Shown: in pieces, positions 45,649 to 54,613 of the stretch
Position numbering within the stretch: position 1 is the stretch's first letter
How the letters are laid out: every line of letters starts with the position of its first letter
Assembly (NCBI RefSeq): GCF_000296215.2
Contig: NZ_CP013949.1
Span: 4,395,501 to 4,459,500, forward strand
DNA: 64,000 nt
Origin: Bradyrhizobium sp. CCGE-LA001
Lineage (GTDB): Bacteria > Pseudomonadota > Alphaproteobacteria > Rhizobiales > Xanthobacteraceae
Direction: 5' to 3'
The notes under the pieces: generated by a model
What the model was told of the DNA's origin: nothing
Databases searched by the model: none
Seen by the model: only the letters and a program-made list of their open reading frames with translations
Position numbers and translations under genes: made by a program

Positions 45649-46953
45649 ATGGACGCAAAACCAAGCAACAAGACCGCCACACTGACGGTCGGAAACAAGA
45701 ACTACGATCTTCCGATCCTCAGCGGCAGCGTCGGGCCTGATGTCATCGATATCGGCAAGCTCTACGGCCAGTCCGGCCTGTTCACCTACGATCCGGGCTT
45801 CACCTCGACTGCGAGCTGCCAGTCCAAGATCACCTATATCGACGGTGATGCGGGCGTCTTGGAATATCGCGGCTACCCGATCGAGCAGCTCGCCGAGCAC
45901 GGCGACTTCCTGGAGACCTGCTATCTCCTGCTCTACGGGAATCTGCCGACCGCCGCGCAGAAGAAGGATTTCGACCATCGCGTGACCCATCACACGATGG
46001 TGCACGAGCAGATGGCCCGCTTCTTCCAGGGCTTCCGCCGCGACGCCCATCCGATGGCGATCATGGTTGCGGCCGTCGGCGCGCTCGCCGCCTTCTATCA
46101 CGACTCCACCGACATCAACGATCCGAAGCAGCGCATGATCGCTTCCATGCGCATGATTGCGAAGATCCCGACCTTGGCGGCGATGGCCTACAAGTACACG
46201 GTCGGCCAGCCCTTCATCTACCCGAAGAACTCGCTGGGCTTTGCCGAGAACTTCCTGAACATGTGCTTCGCGGTGCCCTGCGAGGACTATAAGGTCAGCC
46301 CGGTGCTCGCCGACGCGCTGGAGAAGATCTTCATCCTGCACGCCGATCACGAGCAGAACGCCTCGACCTCGACGGTGCGCATCGCCGGCTCCTCCGGCGC
46401 CAACCCGTTCGCCTGCATCGCAGCGGGCATCGCCTGCCTCTGGGGCCCGGCGCATGGCGGCGCCAACGAAGCCGCGCTCAACATGCTCTACGGCATCGGC
46501 ACGGTCGACAAGATCCCCGAATTCATCGCCAAGGTGAAGGACAAGAATTCCGAAGTCCGCCTGATGGGCTTCGGGCACCGCGTCTACAAGAACTACGATC
46601 CGCGCGCCAAGATCATGCAGAAGATGTGTCACGCCGTGCTCAAGGAGACCGGCCATGGCGACGATCCGATGCTGAAGGTCGCGCTGGAGCTCGAGAAGAT
46701 CGCGCTCAGCGATCAGTACTTCATCGACCGCAAGCTCTACCCGAACGTCGACTTCTATTCGGGCATCACGCTGAAGGCGATGGGCTTCCCGGTCTCGATG
46801 TTCACCGTGCTGTTCGCGGTCGCCCGCACCGTCGGCTGGATCAGCCAGTGGAGCGAGATGATCGAGGATCCGCAGCAGAAGATCGGCCGTCCGCGCCAGC
46901 TCTACACCGGCGTCGCCAAGCGCGACTATGTGCCGATCAACGATCGCAAGTAA
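45649..46953 (+). CDS. gltA: Citrate synthase
   Basis: Entry enzyme of the TCA cycle; 434 residues, the hexameric (type II) length. The catalytic triad is visible as His in DHEQNAST, His in GPAHGGANEA and Asp in NVDFYSG. An N-terminal small domain (up to about 60) marks the type that is inhibited by NADH, though the regulatory cysteine cannot be judged. Follows gltX on the same strand. Confidence 0.97.
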   Translation: MDAKPSNKTATLTVGNKNYDLPILSGSVGPDVIDIGKLYGQSGLFTYDPGFTSTASCQSKITYIDGDAGVLEYRGYPIEQLAEHGDFLETCYLLLYGNLPTAAQKKDFDHRVTHHTMVHEQMARFFQGFRRDAHPMAIMVAAVGALAAFYHDSTDINDPKQRMIASMRMIAKIPTLAAMAYKYTVGQPFIYPKNSLGFAENFLNMCFAVPCEDYKVSPVLADALEKIFILHADHEQNASTSTVRIAGSSGANPFACIAAGIACLWGPAHGGANEAALNMLYGIGTVDKIPEFIAKVKDKNSEVRLMGFGHRVYKNYDPRAKIMQKMCHAVLKETGHGDDPMLKVALELEKIALSDQYFIDRKLYPNVDFYSGITLKAMGFPVSMFTVLFAVARTVGWISQWSEMIEDPQQKIGRPRQLYTGVAKRDYVPINDRK

Positions 46954-46973
46954 GTTCGGACGATAGGTCCGAC

Positions 46974-47007
46974 AAAACGGCGCCATCGCAAGATGGCGCC
47001 GTTTTTG
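46974..47007 (+). terminator. Rho-independent terminator of gltA
   Basis: Perfect stem AACGGCGCCAT / ATGGCGCCGTT with the six-base loop CGCAAG and a following TTTTTG run; a matching A-run upstream makes it usable in both directions. It starts 21 bases after the gltA stop. Confidence 0.9.
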
Positions 47008-47101
47008 TTTGCGGACGGATGCTCGTCTTGCTGCCGCGCACAACAACAAGTCGGCGCACTCGACGGGTAATCGCTTGACAGTCCAATTGCTCCGCGCGCA
47101 A

Positions 47102-47122
47102 ATTCTTACACTAAGTAAGAAT
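47102..47122. promoter_or_regulatory. Palindromic operator at the ROK gene start
   Basis: ATTCTTAC-ACTAA-GTAAGAAT, perfect eight-base arms, with the first possible ATG of the ROK gene (47121) beginning inside its right arm. It is AT-rich in a GC-rich setting. Most likely the autoregulatory site of the ROK repressor; if translation begins at the ATG at 47139 the operator would lie in the leader. Confidence 0.65.
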
Positions 47123-48311
47123 GACGACAGGGATGGAAATGCCGGAGCAGCCGAGAAGTCGGCGGCAGACGCGCGCTGCCATTTTGACTCATTTGCTCCA
47201 GTCCGGCGGCTCGTTCCGGCCGCCGCTGGCAAAGGCCGTGCGCCTGTCCGAGGCGAGCCTGTCGCGCATCCTGTTCGACCTGAAAGCTGAAGGGCTGATC
47301 GAGGAAGTGCGGCGCCCTGCCCCTTACGTCGGCGGCCCGACGGGCCTCGTGTCGCTCGATAGCACGGTGGCGCTCGCAGCCCTCGAGCTGACGGCGCAAT
47401 GGCTCAGTGTCGGCGTCGGCAATTTCTCGGGCGAGCTGCATTACACCGAGCGACTGCCGTTGCCGAAGACGCCAACCGTCGAGACCGTCGGCCGCGTGTT
47501 CCGCGAGGCGATGACGTTGCTGCGCGACTGGACACGCCGTCGCCGCATCACGCTCGCGCAGATCGGCGTCTCCATCCCGGGCCTTGGCCGGTTGACGGCA
47601 GCAGGCAATCCGATCATTCCCTGCGACGTCGCCCGCATCAGCGGCATGATCGGCGAGATGTTTGCCGGCGTGCCGTTGGAATTCACCAATTCGGTCGTGG
47701 CGCACGCGACCTTCCATCGCTGCCGCACGCAGAACTATCCATTCAGCGGCACGCATCTGTTCGTCTTCGTCAGCCATGGCGTTGCCGGCGCCTGGATGGA
47801 TGATCCGACCGAGGCCGATGCCCTCCAACCGGTGGAATTGGGCCACATGGTCTTTGGACCGGAGGGACCGCGCTGCCGCTGCGGTCATGATGGCTGCGTC
47901 GAGGCCTACACCTCGCTCCCCGCCTTGGCCGAGCTTCTCGACATCTCGGAAGCCGAATTGCTCCAGCTCGGCAGCGAATGGGTGCACGCGATCCCGCTGT
48001 CGACGCGCATGCGCCAGGACTTGCGGCGGCGGCTATTCCGGCTCGGCCTTGCGATCGGCAACACGCTGAACGTGAAGCCATGCGGTGGCGTCGCCATCAG
48101 CGGCTGGCCATCGCTTCTCGCCGACGACGATCGCAACGCCGTGATCGAGGGGATCGACGCCTGCCTCCTGGGGGGCCGGACATTGGCGCAAGTCTCCATC
48201 GCCTTCGTGCCGCCCTCGACCGGCAACGATCCGCAGGCTGCCCTTGCCTTCGCCGCGTTTTGCCTCGCCAGCCGCGGCGGCATGCCGGCCAGCTCGACGG
48301 AGGCCGCCTGA
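47121..48311 (+). CDS. ROK-family transcriptional repressor
   Basis: A 396-residue NagC/XylR-type sugar repressor (390 if Met7 at 47139, which has AGGGATGG just ahead, is the true start). A winged helix-turn-helix (about 20-70, VRLSEASLSRILFDLKAEG) precedes the ROK ATPase-like fold. The zinc-site signature CRCGHDGCVE is intact. It probably senses the sugar carried by the adjacent ABC transporter and controls that operon. It begins the accessory block between gltA and lpxB. Confidence 0.9.
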   Translation: MTTGMEMPEQPRSRRQTRAAILTHLLQSGGSFRPPLAKAVRLSEASLSRILFDLKAEGLIEEVRRPAPYVGGPTGLVSLDSTVALAALELTAQWLSVGVGNFSGELHYTERLPLPKTPTVETVGRVFREAMTLLRDWTRRRRITLAQIGVSIPGLGRLTAAGNPIIPCDVARISGMIGEMFAGVPLEFTNSVVAHATFHRCRTQNYPFSGTHLFVFVSHGVAGAWMDDPTEADALQPVELGHMVFGPEGPRCRCGHDGCVEAYTSLPALAELLDISEAELLQLGSEWVHAIPLSTRMRQDLRRRLFRLGLAIGNTLNVKPCGGVAISGWPSLLADDDRNAVIEGIDACLLGGRTLAQVSIAFVPPSTGNDPQAALAFAAFCLASRGGMPASSTEAA

Positions 48312-48384
48312 CATGTCCTGAGCCGTGCGGCATCAACGCGCCGCGTCAAGAACACGCAAGAACTTCACACCGGGAGGAACTGCC

Positions 48385-49671
48385 ATGCCGATTACGACAA
48401 CAAGGCGCCGTCTGCTCGCTGGATCCGTTGCCACGCTCGCGCTGCCGGCCTTTGCCCGTGCGCAAGGCGCGGCCAAGCCGCGCCTGACGGCGATCTCGCA
48501 ATGGTCGGCCGGCAGCGACGGGGCGGCCATCACGGCGCTCGGCAAGAAGTTCGAGGAGAAGGGCGGTGTCTGGCAGCACTCGCCCGTCCCCGGCTTCACC
48601 ACCGAGATGATGAACAAGCTGCGCGCGCAGATCATGGCCGGCGATCCGCCGGCCTGCTCCCAGCTCAAGGGTCCGGAGATTGCAGCCTGGTCGAAGATCG
48701 CCCCGACCGTCGATCTCGACGCCGTGGTCGCTGCCGCCGGTTACGAAAAGGTCGTCGCTCCCGATCTTGCAAAATTGCACAAGCCTGCAGGCAAATGGAT
48801 CGCATTGCCGCTGCAGATCTACAGCACCAACATGCTGTTCCTGTCCAAGCGCGCGATGGACAAGGCCAAGGCTGACAAGGTCCCCGTCACCTGGGCAGAC
48901 TTCAATGATCTCGCCGAGAAGATGAAATCGGGTGGCGTCAACCATCCCATCGCCAACGGCGGTACCCGTCCCGACGACGGGCAAAAATTCGAGGCTGCTC
49001 TCGCCGGCATCAGTCCCGCCGCCTATCGCGCCGCCATCATGAATCTTGACGAGAAAGCGTTGAAGGGACCCGAGATCAAGGCCGCCTTCGCACAGGTGCG
49101 GAAGATCGCCGACTGGATGGATCCAAACGTCGGCGCGCAACACTTTTCGACCAATTTGAAGCGCTTCGTCGACGGCGACATGGGCATGATGATCATGGGC
49201 GGCTGGGCCCAGGGCGTGTTACGCAATGCCGGTTTCAAGTTTGAGGACTTCGTCATCGCGCCAGGCCCGAGCGACAACAGCAAGCCGGTCTTCCTGCTGA
49301 ATGCCGACGCCTTCATCTTCTGGCAGCGCAAGGAGCCTGACCTGCAAGCCGGCCAGACGCTGATGGCCCAGCTCGTCATGGATCCGGCGATCCAGACCAT
49401 GTATTCGCAGATCACGGGATCGATCCCCGTGCGCACCGATGTTGACCTGTCCGGCGAAGGTTGGTCCGAGGGGCAGCGAACGACTGCAAAGGCCCTGAAG
49501 GACGCCATCGCCAGCAACCAGGCCGTCCTCAGCATGGCCCACAACATGGCGCAGGAAAACGGGATGACTGCGGCGATGATCGACGTGATCACGGAGTACG
49601 TGAAGAACAAGTCGATCAAACCCGAGCAGGCCGCCACGCGTCTTGCCGAGGCCGTCGAGGGCGCGCGTTGA
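48385..49671 (+). CDS. Sugar ABC transporter, periplasmic binding protein
   Basis: Extracellular solute-binding protein, family 1 (MalE/UgpB type), 428 residues. A Tat-like signal with twin Arg and an extra Arg (TTRRRLLAGSVATLALPAFARAQG) precedes a mature protein with AITALGKKFEEKGG, a mid-sequence PLQIYSTNMLFLSKRAMDKA and IANGGTRPDD, typical of carbohydrate binders. ATG 48385 has GGGAGG seven bases upstream. 73 bp after the ROK gene, which may hold a second promoter. Confidence 0.9.
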   Translation: MPITTTRRRLLAGSVATLALPAFARAQGAAKPRLTAISQWSAGSDGAAITALGKKFEEKGGVWQHSPVPGFTTEMMNKLRAQIMAGDPPACSQLKGPEIAAWSKIAPTVDLDAVVAAAGYEKVVAPDLAKLHKPAGKWIALPLQIYSTNMLFLSKRAMDKAKADKVPVTWADFNDLAEKMKSGGVNHPIANGGTRPDDGQKFEAALAGISPAAYRAAIMNLDEKALKGPEIKAAFAQVRKIADWMDPNVGAQHFSTNLKRFVDGDMGMMIMGGWAQGVLRNAGFKFEDFVIAPGPSDNSKPVFLLNADAFIFWQRKEPDLQAGQTLMAQLVMDPAIQTMYSQITGSIPVRTDVDLSGEGWSEGQRTTAKALKDAIASNQAVLSMAHNMAQENGMTAAMIDVITEYVKNKSIKPEQAATRLAEAVEGAR

Positions 49672-49717
49672 GCGATGTTGCCGCCATGAGCCGGGCCGGC
49701 CGGCGCTTCCTGCATGG

Positions 49718-50590
49718 ATGCGCCGGCTGCCGGAATATCTGATGATCTGGGTGCCGCTGCTGCTGTCCGCCGCGCACCTCATCTCGTTCTCGCTGTGGAC
49801 GATCTGGATATCGTTCACGCCGTCCACTCTGATTCCGGTCTCGGGCTGGGTGGGCTTGCGCAACTATTCGGCGGTCTTGGCATCGCGGAACTGGCAGATC
49901 GCTTTCGACAATCTACTGCTGTTCGGCGGCGCGTTCGTCGTGCTGAGCGCGGCGACCGGCCTGATCCTGGCGATCCTGCTCGATCAGCGTATTCGCGGCG
50001 AGAACGTGCTGCGATCGATCTTCCTCTATCCCCTGGCGGTGTCGTTCGTGGTCACCGGCACGGTCTGGAGCTGGCTGCTCAATCCTGGCCTTGGAATCCA
50101 GAAGCTGGTCCACGACCTCGGCTGGACCTCCTTTAGGTTCGACTGGCTGATCGACCGCGACATGGCGATCTGGACCATCGTCATCGCCGCGATCTGGCAA
50201 TCCTCGGGATTCGCGATGGCGCTCTTCCTGGCCGGCCTTCGCTCCGTGGACGCCGACATCATCAAGGCGGCGCAGATCGACGGCGCCGGACCGGTCCGGA
50301 TCTACCGGCGCATCATCCTGCCGTCGCTGTGGCCGATCACCATCACTGTCGCCGTGATCCAGCTGCAGTTCGCGATTTCGACGTTCGACCTCGTCCGCGC
50401 GCTCACCAACGGGGGGCCGGGAATTGCGACCCAGCTGCCGGCGCTCGTCGTCTATGACCTGATGTTCCAGCGCAGCCTGCTCGGCCGCGGCGCGGCGGCC
50501 GCGGTGCTCATGTTGCTCATCCTTCTCGCGGTGCTGCTGCCCTATGCGGCGTGGCGATACATCCAGCGACGGCGGGCCGCCCATGCGTGA
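49718..50590 (+). CDS. Sugar ABC transporter permease (MalF-like)
   Basis: A 290-residue inner-membrane permease with six predicted helices. The EAA loop that contacts the ATPase is present in the form DADIIKAAQIDGAGPVRIYRRI. ATG 49718 is the best start because upstream in-frame codons are Arg/Cys-rich and unlike a permease; there is no clear ribosome-binding site. It follows the binding-protein gene by 46 bp and overlaps the next permease by eight bases. Confidence 0.9.
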   Translation: MRRLPEYLMIWVPLLLSAAHLISFSLWTIWISFTPSTLIPVSGWVGLRNYSAVLASRNWQIAFDNLLLFGGAFVVLSAATGLILAILLDQRIRGENVLRSIFLYPLAVSFVVTGTVWSWLLNPGLGIQKLVHDLGWTSFRFDWLIDRDMAIWTIVIAAIWQSSGFAMALFLAGLRSVDADIIKAAQIDGAGPVRIYRRIILPSLWPITITVAVIQLQFAISTFDLVRALTNGGPGIATQLPALVVYDLMFQRSLLGRGAAAAVLMLLILLAVLLPYAAWRYIQRRRAAHA

Positions 50591-51440
50591 CCGCAGCTTC
50601 GCACCGAGCCGAATCTTGATCTATCTGATCGTCTCGCTGATCGCCGCGGCATGGCTGGCGCCGCTCGTCGTCGTGGTGCTGAATTCGCTGCGCAGCAACG
50701 AGGAGATCGCACAGGCCTCGATGATCGGCTGGCCGCAGCAATGGGCCTGGAACAATTACGCGGTCGCCTGGAGCGGCTTCTGCGTCGCCGAGACCTGCGC
50801 CGGCATCCGGCCGTACATGCTGAACTCCGCACTCGTTACCATTCCCGCGACGATCTTCTCGACCCTGCTTGGCGCGATCGCAGGTTACGCCGTGTCGCTC
50901 TGGCGTTTTCGCGGCGACAACTGGATCTACGGCATCGTGACCCTCGGCCTTTTCCTGCCCCAGCAGATGCGCCTGCTGCCCTGGACCATCGTGCTGCGCG
51001 ACGTCGGTCTCATCAACACGCTGACGGGACTCGTTCTGATCCACACCATCCAGGGGCTCTCCTTCACCACGCTGTTCTGCCGGAACTATTACGTCGCCAT
51101 TCCCCATGAACTGATCAGAGCCGCCCGCATCGACGGTGCCGGCTTTTTCCGCATCTTCTGGCGCATCATCCTGCCGCTCTCGGGTCCGATCCTGATCGTC
51201 ACGGTGATCTGGCAGTTCACCCATATCTGGAACGAGTTCCTCTATGGCGTGACGTTCACGACCGGACAGCAGCAACCCGTCACGGCCGCTCTCATCGCGC
51301 TTTCTGCCGCAGTCGCCGATATCCCGCAGCATGGCGTGCAGAGCGCGGCGGTGATCATCGCAGCGCTCCCCACCCTGCTGATCTATCTCCTTGGCGGAAA
51401 ATATTTCGTCCGCGGCCTGACTGCCGGGGCCGTGAAATGA
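50583..51440 (+). CDS. Sugar ABC transporter permease (MalG-like)
   Basis: Second permease, 285 residues and six helices. EAA loop: PHELIRAARIDGAGFFRIFWRIILPLSGP, the typical form for MalG-type proteins. ATG 50583 lies eight bases inside the end of the previous gene, so translation is coupled. The ATPase gene follows ten bases after its stop. Confidence 0.92.
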   Translation: MRDRSFAPSRILIYLIVSLIAAAWLAPLVVVVLNSLRSNEEIAQASMIGWPQQWAWNNYAVAWSGFCVAETCAGIRPYMLNSALVTIPATIFSTLLGAIAGYAVSLWRFRGDNWIYGIVTLGLFLPQQMRLLPWTIVLRDVGLINTLTGLVLIHTIQGLSFTTLFCRNYYVAIPHELIRAARIDGAGFFRIFWRIILPLSGPILIVTVIWQFTHIWNEFLYGVTFTTGQQQPVTAALIALSAAVADIPQHGVQSAAVIIAALPTLLIYLLGGKYFVRGLTAGAVK

Positions 51441-51450
51441 TGGAGTCGTC

Positions 51451-52560
51451 ATGGCGGCACTGAGCATTCGCGCCCTGTCCAAACGCTACGCCAATCTCGA
51501 GGTGCTGAAGGACATCGCGCTCGACATCGAGAGCGGCGAGTTCACCGTGCTGGTCGGCCCGTCCGGCTGCGGCAAGTCCACGCTGCTCAACATCGTCGCC
51601 GGGCTGGACCGGCCGAGCGCCGGGACGATCGAGATCGGCGGGCGGGTCGTCAACGATGTCGCGCCGAAAGATCGCGACATCGCCATGGTGTTCCAGTCCT
51701 ACGCGCTCTATCCCTCGATGACCGTGCGCCAGAACATCACCTTCGGCATGGAATGCCGCCACGTGCCCAAGGCCGAGCAGGAGAAGGCGGTCGCGAATGT
51801 GGCAAAGCTGCTCCAGATCGAGCCGCTGCTCGGCCGCAAGCCATCGCAATTGTCCGGCGGCCAGCGCCAGCGCGTGGCGATGGGCCGCGCACTGGTGCGC
51901 GATCCCCTGCTCTTCCTGTTCGACGAGCCGCTGTCCAATCTCGACGCCAAGCTGCGCGTCGAGATGCGGATGGAGATCAAGCGGCTGCACCAGCGCATCG
52001 GCGCCACCATCGTCTATGTCACCCACGACCAGATCGAGGCGATGACGATGGCGACGCGGATCGCCGTCATGCACCAGGGCAGCGTGCAGCAATTCGCCGA
52101 TCCCGATACCGTGTACCGCTACCCCGCCAATCTGTTCGTCGCGCGCTTCATGGGCTCGCCTCCGATGAACACCATGCCGGCGCGACTCGAGACCGAGAAC
52201 GACGGGCTGGTGGTCGTGATCGGCGCGGGCCGGCCGGACGAGCTTCGTCTGCGCCTGAGCGGATATGACGCCGCCGTGCCCTTTGTCGGGCGCGAGGTGG
52301 TGTTCGGGATCCGGCCGGAATGCATCGCCGAAGGCAGCCGCGTGTTTTCCGGCGATGCGCCTGTTCTCGTCGACGCGCCGGTGGACATGATCGAGCCGAC
52401 CGGCGCCGAGACGATGGTATCGCTGCGGCTCGGAGGCGAGCCGGCGATGGCGCGCGTGTCACCCGATATCCGCCCCTCGCCCGGTGCGTCCGCCGCCTTC
52501 GCGCTCGACACGCGCCGCATCTGCCTGTTCGACCCCGAGACGGAGCGACTGATCGCATGA
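51451..52560 (+). CDS. Sugar ABC transporter ATP-binding protein (UgpC/MalK type)
   Basis: A 369-residue ATPase. Walker A GPSGCGKST (about 36-44), signature LSGGQRQRVAMGRAL, Walker B LFLFDEPLSNLD, H-loop THDQIEAMT. The C-terminal 130 residues form the TOBE/regulatory domain found in sugar importers. Its stop overlaps the start of the SDR gene (ATGA). Confidence 0.94.
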   Translation: MAALSIRALSKRYANLEVLKDIALDIESGEFTVLVGPSGCGKSTLLNIVAGLDRPSAGTIEIGGRVVNDVAPKDRDIAMVFQSYALYPSMTVRQNITFGMECRHVPKAEQEKAVANVAKLLQIEPLLGRKPSQLSGGQRQRVAMGRALVRDPLLFLFDEPLSNLDAKLRVEMRMEIKRLHQRIGATIVYVTHDQIEAMTMATRIAVMHQGSVQQFADPDTVYRYPANLFVARFMGSPPMNTMPARLETENDGLVVVIGAGRPDELRLRLSGYDAAVPFVGREVVFGIRPECIAEGSRVFSGDAPVLVDAPVDMIEPTGAETMVSLRLGGEPAMARVSPDIRPSPGASAAFALDTRRICLFDPETERLIA

Positions 52561-53324
52561 CCAAGACGACCTATTCAGGGCTTTCGGACCGCGTAGTGTT
52601 GATCACCGGCGGCGCCAGCGGCATCGGCGCCGCCTTCGTGCGGGCCTTCGCCGCCCAAGGCGCCCGCGTCGCCTTCCTCGACATCGACACCAAGGCGGGC
52701 GAAGCGCTGGTGCGGGATGTCGCGGCTGCGGGCGGGACCGCACCACTGTTCGTGCCCTGCGATCTCCTGGACATCGACGCCTTGCGCACTGCGACGGCAG
52801 AGGTCCAGCATTCACTCGGCGATGCCGCCGTTCTCGTCAACAACGCCGCCAACGATCAGCGCCAGGTTCTCTCCGAGGTGACGCCGGCCGAGTTCGACTG
52901 GACGATCGGTGTCAATCTCAAGCATGTCTTCTTCGCGGCGCAAGCGGTGGTGCCGCAGATGCAGGCGCGTGGCGGCGGCTCGATCATCAACATGTCGTCG
53001 GTCGCCTGGATGCGCGGCGCACCGGCGCTGCCGACCTATGCCGCGGCGAAAGCGGCAATCGTCGGCTTCACCAATTCACTGGCCCGGCTGGTCGGCCCCG
53101 ACCGCATTCGCGTCAACGCGATCGCGCCGGGCATGGTGATCACCGAGCGCCAACGCCGGCTGTGGTATCCGGACGAACAGGTCATCGCCGAGATTCGCGC
53201 GCGGCAGGCCGTTCCCGGTGCGGTGACGCCCGAGGACATCGCCAGCATGGCGCTGTTCCTGGCCTCCGACGAAAGCCAGCGCATCACCAGCCAATGTTTT
53301 CGGGTCGATGGCGGACTTGCGTAG
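52557..53324 (+). CDS. Short-chain dehydrogenase, probably an aldose 1-dehydrogenase
   Basis: Classical SDR of 255 residues. NAD(P) motif TGGASGIG; catalytic Ser in NMSSVAW, and Tyr-x3-Lys in YAAAK. The NNAANDQRQ segment and the C-terminal RQRRLWYPDE closely resemble Caulobacter xylose dehydrogenase and related aldose dehydrogenases. It starts within the ATPase stop codon (ATGA), so it is the last gene of the sugar operon. Predicted role: oxidation of the imported sugar to its lactone. No lactonase or dehydratase gene follows. Confidence 0.85.
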   Translation: MTKTTYSGLSDRVVLITGGASGIGAAFVRAFAAQGARVAFLDIDTKAGEALVRDVAAAGGTAPLFVPCDLLDIDALRTATAEVQHSLGDAAVLVNNAANDQRQVLSEVTPAEFDWTIGVNLKHVFFAAQAVVPQMQARGGGSIINMSSVAWMRGAPALPTYAAAKAAIVGFTNSLARLVGPDRIRVNAIAPGMVITERQRRLWYPDEQVIAEIRARQAVPGAVTPEDIASMALFLASDESQRITSQCFRVDGGLA

Positions 53325-53336
53325 TCTCGTAATCTC

Positions 53337-53427
53337 GTAGGGTGGGCAAAGGCGCGAAGCGCCGTGCCCACCATCTCCCCGCGACCGAGCAAGGACTGGT
53401 GGGCACGCTTCGCTTTGCCCACCCTAC
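53337..53427. repeat. Palindromic repeat (GTAGGGTGGGC family)
   Basis: Starts GTAGGGTGGGCAAAGGCG and ends GCTTTGCCCACCCTAC, with inner arms GTGCCCACC / GGTGGGCAC. A widely seen Bradyrhizobium/proteobacterial intergenic element. It fills the gap where the SDR gene and lpxB converge and ends the sugar island. Confidence 0.85.
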
Positions 53428-53437
53428 AAGTGGGCGC

Positions 53438-54613
53438 TTACCGCCTGCCCTTGCGCATGGTCGCCAACACAATGTCGGCAGCGAGCACGCTCGGCGATTT
53501 GTTGCCCGTGGACATGATCTGATCGAGCCGGGCGAAGGCCTCGACCTGCTGCCGGCGCAGCGGCGAATCCGTCAGCAGCTCGGCGAGCGCGGGCGCCAGC
53601 TTCTCGGGCGTGCAGTCCTCCTGCAGATATTCCGGAATGACGTCCTTGCCGATGACGAGATTGGCGAGGATCACCGAGGAGACGCGGATCGCGCGGCGCA
53701 GGATGAAGGCCTCGATCGCGCCGACACGGTAAGCCGTCACCATCGGAATGCCCGACAGCGCGAGTTCGAGCGTCACCGTGCCGGACTTTGCCAGCGCCGC
53801 GTGGGCAATGCGGAAGGCGGCGCGCTTCTCGTTCTCGCCGATCACGATCTGCGGCTTGACCGGCCAATCCGCAATGCCCTCGCGAATGGTGGCTTCGAGA
53901 TGCGGCATGGTCGGCAGCATCAAATCGAACGCGCGTTCCTCCGCCTGCAAGCGGCCGAGCGTCGCGCCGAACACGGCGAGGTGATGCCGGATCTCGCTGC
54001 GGCGGCTGCCGGGCAGCACCAGCAGCACCGGCGGCGCGCCATCCCGGCGCGCCCGCTCGTCCGTGTTCGGCCGCAGCGAGCCCAATTGCTCGATCAGGGG
54101 ATGGCCGACATAGCTGCAGGGTGGGCCGCCGAGCTTGCGGTATTCCTCCGGCTCGAACGGCAGGAGGCCGAGCACGTGATCGACATAGCCGAGCATGGTC
54201 CGCGCGCGTCCCGGCCGCCATGCCCAGAGCTGCGGCGAGACGTAATCGACGATCGGAATTGCCGGACTGCGCGCCCGCACGCGGCGGGCGACGCGATGGG
54301 TGAAATCGGGGCTGTCGATGATGACGAGCGCATCGGGCGCGGCCTCCGTCACGGCGTCGGCCGTCTGGCGGATCAGCCGCAGGATCTTCGGCAATTGCTG
54401 CACCACCGCGGCGAAGCCGACGATGGAAAGCTCCTCGATCGGAAACAGCGTCTCGAGCCCCTCGCGTGCCATGGTGCGGCCGCCGACGCCGACGAACTGC
54501 ACGCCGTCGCCGAGGCGCTGGCGCAGCACCTTCATCAAGGCGCTGCCGAGCCTGTCGCCGGATTCCTCGGTGGCGATCAGGAAGATCTTCCGTTGGGGAT
54601 CGCGCGACTGCAT
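53438..54613 (-). CDS. lpxB: Lipid-A-disaccharide synthase
   Basis: Joins UDP-diacylglucosamine and lipid X into the tetraacyl disaccharide of lipid A; GT-B glycosyltransferase of 391 residues. An N-terminal EESGDRLGSALM and the C-terminal donor-site segment TVTLELALSGIPMVTAYR mark the family. ATG 54613 shares a base with the LpxI stop (TGATG); a GTG one codon upstream is also possible. Last gene of the lipid A cluster. Confidence 0.95.
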   Translation of the reverse strand: MQSRDPQRKIFLIATEESGDRLGSALMKVLRQRLGDGVQFVGVGGRTMAREGLETLFPIEELSIVGFAAVVQQLPKILRLIRQTADAVTEAAPDALVIIDSPDFTHRVARRVRARSPAIPIVDYVSPQLWAWRPGRARTMLGYVDHVLGLLPFEPEEYRKLGGPPCSYVGHPLIEQLGSLRPNTDERARRDGAPPVLLVLPGSRRSEIRHHLAVFGATLGRLQAEERAFDLMLPTMPHLEATIREGIADWPVKPQIVIGENEKRAAFRIAHAALAKSGTVTLELALSGIPMVTAYRVGAIEAFILRRAIRVSSVILANLVIGKDVIPEYLQEDCTPEKLAPALAELLTDSPLRRQQVEAFARLDQIMSTGNKSPSVLAADIVLATMRKGRR

